Source of the DNA: Pseudomonadota bacterium
Lineage (GTDB): Bacteria > Myxococcota_A > Polyangia > Polyangiales > Polyangiaceae
Direction of reading: 5' to 3'
Length of the DNA stretch: 24,846 nucleotides
NCBI GenBank assembly: GCA_023431345.1
Contig: JAEYWK010000215.1
Coordinates: 1-24,846, forward strand
Made by a program: the position numbers and the translations under genes. Positions within the stretch are counted from its first letter, which is position 1; every line of letters begins with the position of its first letter. The notes below the pieces were generated by a model. That model saw nothing but the letters and a program-made list of their open reading frames with translations. It did no database searches and was not told the origin of the DNA. Shown one piece after another: positions 14,375 through 20,376 of this stretch.

Positions 14375-15687
14375 GCATCGCGCGCGCACCGGAGTCGCTC
14401 CAGCTCGCCAACGTCGAGGTGCTGTTCGAGCTCTTTCGCGGTCCGCACGGGGCCGTGCACCTCGGGCGTATGCTCAAGGGTATCGACAGCGGGCGCCTCG
14501 TCACGCTGCGCGAGGTGGGGGCGCTCGACGCCTCGGCGCGCGCGGCCATCGACGTCGCGCGCAGCGTGGCGCACCCGCAGCTGCTCAAGCCGCTGGGAGT
14601 CGTGCGCAGCGAGTCGAAGCATTACTTGGCCAGCGAGTACGTGCCGGGCGCGTCGCTGCTCGAGCTCGGCTCGAGCGTGCGCGCTTCACGTTTTCCGCTG
14701 CGGCCGGGGGTGGCGGTGCGCATCGTGAAAGACGCGCTGCGCGCGGCCGAGTCCGCCCAGCGGCTGCTACGCGACGCGGCGTCGCTCGGCTACGCGCGCT
14801 GCTTGTTCACGGACACGGTGTGGATCGCGGAGTTCGGCGACGTTTTGCTCACCGACGTAAACGTGGCTCCGCTGCTGGCGAACAACCCAGACGTCGACGC
14901 GAACAAGGCGGCGGCCAAAGATCTGCTGAGCGCCGCCATCGAGCTATTTCAGCTCGCGAGCGGCGAGGCGCTGACGGCCGAAGTCACGAGCAAGCTCGGC
15001 GCCTACGTGCCGGCTCCGCTCGCGGAGACGCTGCAGCGCGCGTTCGGCGTGAACGACAAGGTGCCGTTCTTGTCGATCGGCGACTTCGTGCGCGCGCTGA
15101 ACGAGCTCCCCCCGGAGCTCCAAGCCGACGAGCACGAAGTGAGCGACGAGCTGAAGCGACGGCTCGGGACGGTGCTGACTCAGCGCAAGGCCAAGCTCAG
15201 CTTGCTCGAAGCGGGCGCGGCGCGGCATGAAGAGGACGCGGACGACGTCACGCGCGTCTTCAACACCGCGTCGCTGCCAACGGGGACGCTCAACCCCGAC
15301 ACGCTGCGCCCCGAAGCGACGGACGAAGCCTCCGCTGCTGCGCTGCCGCGCGCGCCTCGCGCGGCGAAGGTGGAGAATTGGCAAGACTTGCCGACGCGCG
15401 TCGGGCACATCGGCGCGGCGGGGGCTGCGTTTGCGCTGCGCTCGGATCGCCCCACGCAGCCCGCAAGCGAAGCAACGCCGGCGACTTCGGCGAGCGAGCC
15501 ACCGTCAGACGAAGCTGCGCCTGCGCCTGTATCGAAGACGACGTCTGCAGCGCCGACGCAAAAGGGACTGCCGCGAGCCTTTTGGCTCGTGGCATTGGCG
15601 CTTTTGGCCACGATCAGCGCCGCGTGGTGGGCGACATCGACCGACACTCGGTCACATCATGTCGATGATCCCATCAAGACTCGCTAG
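14371..15687 (+). CDS. Membrane-anchored pseudokinase
   Basis: A 438-residue protein starting at GTG 14371, overlapping the phosphatase TGA by four bases (GTGA), so translation is coupled. Residues about 15-260 keep the outline of a Hanks kinase: FELFRGPHGAVHLGRM in place of the Gly-loop, RLVTLREVG where VAIK should be (Arg47 for the ATP Lys), HPQLLKPLGV and YLASEYVPG. There is no HRD loop, and the DFG region reads FGDVLLTDVNVA, so catalysis is not expected. A Pro/Ala/Thr-rich stretch (about 300-395) leads to a C-terminal transmembrane helix (about 402-420, AFWLVALALLATISAAWW) and a short outer tail. It likely acts as an allosteric partner or scaffold for the kinase or PP2C encoded upstream. 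A highly diverged active kinase is less likely. Confidence 0.85.
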   Translation: MSIARAPESLQLANVEVLFELFRGPHGAVHLGRMLKGIDSGRLVTLREVGALDASARAAIDVARSVAHPQLLKPLGVVRSESKHYLASEYVPGASLLELGSSVRASRFPLRPGVAVRIVKDALRAAESAQRLLRDAASLGYARCLFTDTVWIAEFGDVLLTDVNVAPLLANNPDVDANKAAAKDLLSAAIELFQLASGEALTAEVTSKLGAYVPAPLAETLQRAFGVNDKVPFLSIGDFVRALNELPPELQADEHEVSDELKRRLGTVLTQRKAKLSLLEAGAARHEEDADDVTRVFNTASLPTGTLNPDTLRPEATDEASAAALPRAPRAAKVENWQDLPTRVGHIGAAGAAFALRSDRPTQPASEATPATSASEPPSDEAAPAPVSKTTSAAPTQKGLPRAFWLVALALLATISAAWWATSTDTRSHHVDDPIKTR

Positions 15688-15745
15688 CGCTCTTTCACGA
15701 TTCACGACAGCCTTCACTCGCTACTTCACTTCCAGGGAGAAACGC

Positions 15746-16606
15746 ATGACCATGAAGCACAGAACCGTGTCGTACCGTAGGTTCGCCGTAATGCTCGGCG
15801 CGCTCAGCTTGATCGCCGTGGCTTGTTCCGACGACGAGGACGACCCCAGCGGCACAGGAGGAAAGGGCGGCAGCAGCACTGCGGGCAAGGGCGGTGGTAA
15901 CAGCTCCGGTGAGGGCGGCGACGACGCTGCGGGCAACGGCGGCGTGGGCGCCTCCAATACGGGCATCGCGGGCGAAGGCTCCGGCGGTGACATCGGGATC
16001 GCCGGCGACACCGGTGGCGGCGGAGCGTCGGGCGAAGGCGGAACGGCCGGTGAAGGTGGAACCTCGGGCGAAGGCGGCGGATCTGGCGAAGGCGGCGGAT
16101 CCGGCGAAGGCGGCGGGTCCGGCGAAGGCGGGGCTGGCGGCGAGCCGCCGATCGTTTACGACACGCTCGATAACCCGTACATCGACTGGATAGCGCCTGG
16201 TGGCTACATCACCGGGTGGACGCAAACCGGTTACGACGCCGAGGTCTTGAACAAGTATCACGACGCTACCCACGGCGGAGCGATCAAGCATTGGAGCGCG
16301 ACGGCCTATACCGTTTCGACTTGGCAAACGGTGAGCCCGATCGAAAACGGCACCTACTCGCTCAGCGCCGACGTGATGCGTGGCTCGACCTTGAACGAGA
16401 GCTACATCTTTGCCAAGGGCTGCAAGGTCGGCATGCCCGACGAGCAAGTCGAGCAGGAAACGACGGCAGCGGACGACCAAGCGTTTACCACGATCACGTT
16501 GGCCAACATCGAAGTGACCAGCGGGTCTTGCTCGATCGGCGTCTACACCGACGCGCCTGCTGGCGGCTGGGCCAACATCGACAACTTCGTCTTCGCCAAA
16601 CAATGA
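15746..16606 (+). CDS. Lipoprotein with Gly/Glu repeat linker and CBM-like domain
   Basis: A 286-residue lipoprotein; the ATG at 15746 is fixed by AGGGAG about seven bases upstream, and longer frames into the previous gene are shadows. Lipobox IAVAC (Cys27) is followed by a 100-residue Gly/Ser/Glu linker containing GEGGGS repeats. The C-terminal domain (about 142-286) matches the binding domain of the galactanase at 6951-8696: KHWSATAYTVSTWQTVSPIENGTY, a central Cys, and CSIGVYTDAPAGGWANIDNF. It has no catalytic domain. A surface galactan-binding role, comparable to surface glycan-binding proteins of Bacteroidetes loci, is inferred. It is 58 bp after the pseudokinase gene and 33 bp before its paralogue. 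Confidence 0.88.
   Translation: MTMKHRTVSYRRFAVMLGALSLIAVACSDDEDDPSGTGGKGGSSTAGKGGGNSSGEGGDDAAGNGGVGASNTGIAGEGSGGDIGIAGDTGGGGASGEGGTAGEGGTSGEGGGSGEGGGSGEGGGSGEGGAGGEPPIVYDTLDNPYIDWIAPGGYITGWTQTGYDAEVLNKYHDATHGGAIKHWSATAYTVSTWQTVSPIENGTYSLSADVMRGSTLNESYIFAKGCKVGMPDEQVEQETTAADDQAFTTITLANIEVTSGSCSIGVYTDAPAGGWANIDNFVFAKQ
16031..16138. repeat. 18-bp tandem repeat in the lipoprotein linker
   Basis: Six consecutive 18-bp units around GGCGAAGGCGGCGGATCC, the middle three almost identical, encode GEGGGS-type peptide repeats. It forms the flexible part of the linker between the lipid anchor and the CBM-like domain and is likely to vary in length between strains. Confidence 0.9.
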
Positions 16607-16639
16607 GCCACGTGCTCGCGAGCGGCGTATAAGGATCGC

Positions 16640-17413
16640 ATGACTTCTCAGCGCTCACCCTTGAAGCTCAGCCTGCTGGTCGTTGGTATCGCTTCGGCTT
16701 GCTCGTTGACGGTTCCGTCGGAAGACGAGGTGTTCGGCGATGCTCCGGGCGGCTCGTCGGGTAGCTCGGCTTCAGGTAGCTCGGGCAACGCCGCGCCGAT
16801 CGGGGGCGAGTCCGCCGGTGGTACCGGCAGCGGCGGCAACGGCGGTATGGCCGAGGCAGAGGGTGGGCAGTCGCCGCTGAGCGGCGCTGGGTCGGGCGCT
16901 GGCGGTGACGCCGGCGCCCCCCCGCTGGGCGATGGCGGAGCCGGTGGTGAGCCATCCGAGCCGAAGCCCATGGGAGAGGTCGTGAATCCGAGCTTCGAAG
17001 GCTCTCTGAATGGTTGGACGATCTCGCCCAAGACGACGGCGATCTTCATCCAATACACGGGCGCGAACGTGACCGCGGTCCAGGGCAACTCCGTGCTCAG
17101 CGGCTGGCACGCCACCGAAACCTACAAGACACAAGTCTATCAGATCGTGCGCGGCCTCGAGGACGGAACGTACCGTCTCAGCGCGCAGATGGCGGCGAAG
17201 TTCGGCATGCCTTCCGCGAAGCTGTACGCGCAAGATTGCGGAGGCGCTGATCCCGAGCCAGCCGAATCCTCGGCTGAAGCTTGGCACGAGGTCGCGATCG
17301 AGGCGGTCGAGGTCGTGGGTGGCCAATGCAAGATTGGCTTCGACATCGACGCGCGAGCGGCGGATTGGATCAACATCGATGTCGTCGGCTTCACCAAGGT
17401 GGAGCCCGGTTGA
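16640..17413 (+). CDS. Second lipoprotein with CBM-like domain
   Basis: A 257-residue lipoprotein starting at ATG 16640 with AAGGAT four bases before it. Lipobox IASAC (Cys21), then a Gly/Ser/Ala linker to about residue 110, then a domain (about 113-255) paralogous to those in the preceding lipoprotein and in the CBM galactanase. Shared landmarks are NPSFEG...GW, Y-Q-IVRGLEDGTYRLSAQM, a central Cys, and CKIGFDIDARAADWINIDVVGFTK. The HWSA signature of the other two is changed here to SGWHATETYK, so the ligand site may differ. It follows the first lipoprotein by 33 bp and is probably in the same operon. Binding of beta-galactan or a related glycan at the surface is inference. Confidence 0.87.
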   Translation: MTSQRSPLKLSLLVVGIASACSLTVPSEDEVFGDAPGGSSGSSASGSSGNAAPIGGESAGGTGSGGNGGMAEAEGGQSPLSGAGSGAGGDAGAPPLGDGGAGGEPSEPKPMGEVVNPSFEGSLNGWTISPKTTAIFIQYTGANVTAVQGNSVLSGWHATETYKTQVYQIVRGLEDGTYRLSAQMAAKFGMPSAKLYAQDCGGADPEPAESSAEAWHEVAIEAVEVVGGQCKIGFDIDARAADWINIDVVGFTKVEPG

Positions 17414-17459
17414 GCGCGATCGAGGCTGCTGCAGCTGACCGAGGGCGTGAGGAGCCGAA

Positions 17460-17497
17460 TTGCGTTTTTTTGATGGAATGTTTAGGCTCTTCGCCTA
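17460..17497 (+). promoter_or_regulatory. Candidate promoter and inverted repeat before the decarboxylase
   Basis: TTGCGT (17460-17465), a 17-bp T-rich spacer and TAGGCT (17483-17488) resemble a sigma-70 type promoter. TAGGC (17483-17487) and GCCTA (17493-17497) form a 5-bp inverted repeat with a TCTTC centre that ends at the base before the GTG start codon. If the promoter is real the transcript would be nearly leaderless. A run of seven T (17465-17471) lies within the spacer. Confidence 0.3.
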
Positions 17498-18928
17498 GTG
17501 AGTAGCCCTCTTGGCTCGGTCAAGCGCGCGTCCAAGACCTGGGTCAAGCGCGCCTTGCGCCGAGCCGTGCAGAGCCGATCGTCCGGCAGCGGGGGGATTT
17601 CCCCCGAGTATTTTGGGCTTTCTCGCGCCCCCGGCGGGCAGTGGCAGAGCTCGGGCGTCGCGCTCACGCAGCTCTCGGACTCGTGGGGCTCGCCACTCCA
17701 CGTAGTGGATAGAGCGCGCCTCCACGACAACGCTCGTCGCTTTTCGTCGCCCGCCTCATCCGACGTGCCGGCCTGCGAAGTCTTCTACTCCTACAAGACA
17801 AATCCAGTCCCCGGCGTGCTACGCGAGCTGCACCAGTGCGGGATCGGAGCCGAGGTCATCTCGCACTACGAGCTGTGGCTGGCTTTGGAGCTCGGAGTCG
17901 CGCCGAGCAAGATCGTCTACAACGGGCCCGCCAAATCACCCGAGTCGATCCGCTTGGCGATCGAGCGTGACATCGCGCTGCTCAACCTGAACCACCGCGA
18001 GGAAATCGAGCCGGTAGCGCAGATCGCCGCTGGGCTCGGGCGCAGAGCGCGAGTCGGGCTCCGGGTCAGCACGCTCGGGTGGTCAGGCCAATTCGGTACG
18101 CCGGTCGAGCGCGGGCAGGCGCTCACGGCTTTCAAGCAAGCGCTCGCTAATCCGCACCTCGAGGTGGTGGGCTTGCATGTGCACCGCGGCGGCATGTCGA
18201 GGACGGCGGCCGACGCCGAGCAGTTCGTCGACGGCGTTCTCGCGTTCGTCGAAGAGCTGCAGCGCGAGCTAGGCCTAACGCTCGAGATCCTCGACTTGGG
18301 CGGGAGCATCGCCTCGCCGAGCGTGCGCGGGCTCGGCGAGCGAGAGCTACGCCTCAACCGCACGTTCTTGAAGGAGCTCGAGGCGCCCCGACCCGCCGAA
18401 GCGCTGCGCGGAGACGCGTATTCGCGCCTCGTCGCCGAGCGCGTCGGCCGTCACTTTCGCAGAGCCGGAAGGGCGCTGCCGCGCGTGTTCCTCGAGCCGG
18501 GGCGAGCGCTCACGAGCGACGCTCAGCTGCTCTTGACGCGCGTGCTCAGCCTGAAGGCTCAGGATGAGACGACGTTTGCCATCCTGGATGCTGGCATCAA
18601 CGTGGCCGAGAGCTGCCGCGCCGAGTACCATCAATTCTTCGCACTTCAGCCCGAACCGAGTCTTCGAACACAAATTTACACCTTGGTCGGCCCCATCTGC
18701 ACTCCGGGGGATACCTTGCGCTGGGCCGTGCGTTTGCCGGAGCTACGAGTAGGTGACACCCTGGCCATCATGGACGCCGGCGCGTATTTCGTCCCGTTCG
18801 CGACGTCGTTCTCTTTTCCGCGGCCCGCCGTCGTCATGCTCGAAGAAGGTAGCGTGACGCCGCTGCGCCGCGCTGAAACGTTCGAGGACCTCGTCCAACT
18901 CGATCCGAGCTTGGCTCGTCGCGAATGA
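17498..18928 (+). CDS. PLP-dependent decarboxylase, fold type III (LysA/ODC-like)
   Basis: A 476-residue enzyme of the alanine-racemase-fold decarboxylase family (diaminopimelate, ornithine/arginine and carboxynorspermidine decarboxylases). Motifs: PLP-Lys100 in FYSYKTNP, GLHVHRGG (His237/His239; LysA usually has HCHIGS), LDLGGS (275-280), EPGRALTSDA (343-352), the catalytic Cys401 in GPICTPGD, and DAGAY (426-430). All catalytic parts are present, so it should be active. The start is a GTG at 17498 without a clear Shine-Dalgarno. The basic N-terminal 30 residues are extra. It overlaps the ATP-grasp gene by four bases (ATGA), a pairing that suggests the amine it makes, or an amino acid held on a carrier as with BtrK, is used with that ligase. 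The true substrate cannot be told from sequence. Confidence 0.9.
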   Translation: MSSPLGSVKRASKTWVKRALRRAVQSRSSGSGGISPEYFGLSRAPGGQWQSSGVALTQLSDSWGSPLHVVDRARLHDNARRFSSPASSDVPACEVFYSYKTNPVPGVLRELHQCGIGAEVISHYELWLALELGVAPSKIVYNGPAKSPESIRLAIERDIALLNLNHREEIEPVAQIAAGLGRRARVGLRVSTLGWSGQFGTPVERGQALTAFKQALANPHLEVVGLHVHRGGMSRTAADAEQFVDGVLAFVEELQRELGLTLEILDLGGSIASPSVRGLGERELRLNRTFLKELEAPRPAEALRGDAYSRLVAERVGRHFRRAGRALPRVFLEPGRALTSDAQLLLTRVLSLKAQDETTFAILDAGINVAESCRAEYHQFFALQPEPSLRTQIYTLVGPICTPGDTLRWAVRLPELRVGDTLAIMDAGAYFVPFATSFSFPRPAVVMLEEGSVTPLRRAETFEDLVQLDPSLARRE

Positions 18929-20331
18929 TAGCGCTGCCCAAGATCGCGGTAGCGCTGCTACTGAGTCTCACCAGCGGGGGAACCCCGCGAGCGCGCGGGC
19001 CACGTCAGCGGGTCGACCATCACGAGCAGCTCGTCATCACCGCCCAGCTCGATGGCGCGGACGAGCAGGGCCGCGGCGCGCCCCCCGTGCTCCTCACCAC
19101 GCCGGCGTTCTACGGCACCCTCGCGGCCGTGCGCGCCTTCGGTCGCTCCGCCATCCCCGTTACGATCGCAGGGCCCACGGCGTGGAACGTGTCCGCGTTC
19201 TCGAAATACGCGACCGAGAACCTGATTTGCCCCGACACCACCGACGGCGAGAAGCTCATTACGTGGCTCGAAGACTTTGGCCGCCGCCGTGAGCGGCATG
19301 CGCTGCTGCCCACCTGCGACGACACGGCGTGGCTCTACGCGCGCCACCGAGAGCGCCTGGCGAAGTACTTCGACGTGGGCACGTCCGACATCAGCGCCGT
19401 GCATGCGCTGCTGCACAAGGGCCGCTTGGCCGAGCACGCGCGCGCCGTAGGGCTGGACGCGCCGCGATCTTGGCACCCCGAGTCGGAGTCTGAGCTCACG
19501 CAGCTGCTGCCCGAGCTCAGCTTCCCGCTGCTGGTCAAGGCGACGACGCAGGCGCTCTCCCCCGCTCGGCACAAGGGCTGCGTGGCTCACGACGCCGTCC
19601 AGCTGCGCGAAGCGTATCGCTCGCTGCGTGGGCTCGATCACTCCCAGGAGATAGCCGCCTACGACCCCAGCGTCGTGCAGCCGATGGTGCAGGAATTTTT
19701 TACGGACGTGAGCCAGAGCATCTACAGCATCTCTGGTTACATCCGAAACGGGCAGCTGTACGGCGCGCGCGCCGCGACCAAGCTGCTGCAGCGACCCCGC
19801 CGGCTGGGGGTGGGCCTGTGCTTCGAGGAGGCTGAGCTGGATCCCGTGCTCGCGGCCGGCGTCGAGCGGCTGGCGCGTCGGGTGGGCTACAGCGGCGTGT
19901 TCGAGGCCGAGTTCGTGCGTAGTCGAGGCTGCAGCCTGCTGATCGACTTCAACCCGCGCTTTTACAACCAGATGGGGTTCGACGTGGCGCGCGGCGCACC
20001 GTTGCCGCTGCTGGCGTACTACGACGCGCTCGATCGCGGCGCGAGCCTGCTTCCGCCCGAAGACGCGCAGCGCCACGAACCGACAGGCAAGGTGTTCGTC
20101 TATTCCTCGGCCTTCAAGGTGATGGTCACGACCCAGCGCCTCTCCGGGGCGCTGAGCCAGGAGGAGGCTCGAACGTGGCGCGAGTGGTTCGACGCCAGCT
20201 CGAGCCAGCACGTCGACGCGGTCATCGACTCCGATGACGTGTGGCCCGGCCGCTTCGACGCGCTGCAGATGCTGCACTACCACCTGCGCCACCCTCGCGC
20301 GTTCTTTCGCTCGATCGTGATGAACCGTTAG
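18925..20331 (+). CDS. ATP-grasp carboxylate-amine ligase-like protein
   Basis: A 468-residue ATP-grasp protein of the COG3919-like group. The ATG at 18925 overlaps the decarboxylase stop (ATGA). The pre-ATP-grasp part (about 50-150) has VLLTTPAFYGTLAAVRAFGR and SKYATENLICPD; the ATP-grasp part follows, with FPLLVKATTQALSP (Lys for ATP), VQPMVQEFFTD, and the metal-binding pair GVFEAEFV and LLIDFNPRFYNQ (Glu, Asp/Asn). It should activate a carboxylate as acyl phosphate and join it to an amine or thiol. The first about 20 residues are hydrophobic (IALPKIAVALLLSL), which is odd for a cytoplasmic ligase; translation might start further in. The last 100 residues are not recognised. With the coupled decarboxylase it suggests a two-step small-molecule pathway. 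Confidence 0.88.
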   Translation: MIALPKIAVALLLSLTSGGTPRARGPRQRVDHHEQLVITAQLDGADEQGRGAPPVLLTTPAFYGTLAAVRAFGRSAIPVTIAGPTAWNVSAFSKYATENLICPDTTDGEKLITWLEDFGRRRERHALLPTCDDTAWLYARHRERLAKYFDVGTSDISAVHALLHKGRLAEHARAVGLDAPRSWHPESESELTQLLPELSFPLLVKATTQALSPARHKGCVAHDAVQLREAYRSLRGLDHSQEIAAYDPSVVQPMVQEFFTDVSQSIYSISGYIRNGQLYGARAATKLLQRPRRLGVGLCFEEAELDPVLAAGVERLARRVGYSGVFEAEFVRSRGCSLLIDFNPRFYNQMGFDVARGAPLPLLAYYDALDRGASLLPPEDAQRHEPTGKVFVYSSAFKVMVTTQRLSGALSQEEARTWREWFDASSSQHVDAVIDSDDVWPGRFDALQMLHYHLRHPRAFFRSIVMNR

Positions 20332-20376
20332 TCGAGCGCGGACCTCGCGCGCGGTTCGTGCTAGCGGTGTAAGAGG

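Noticed and set aside
15227..15745. Upstream extension of the first CBM lipoprotein gene into the pseudokinase gene
   Set aside because: The extension is an Arg-rich shadow of the pseudokinase frame; AGGGAG and the lipoprotein signal fix the start at 15746.
17414..17471. Intrinsic terminator ending in the T7 run at 17465-17471
   Set aside because: Only a GCTGCAGC palindrome lies upstream, too far and without a proper loop to form a terminator stem next to the T-run.
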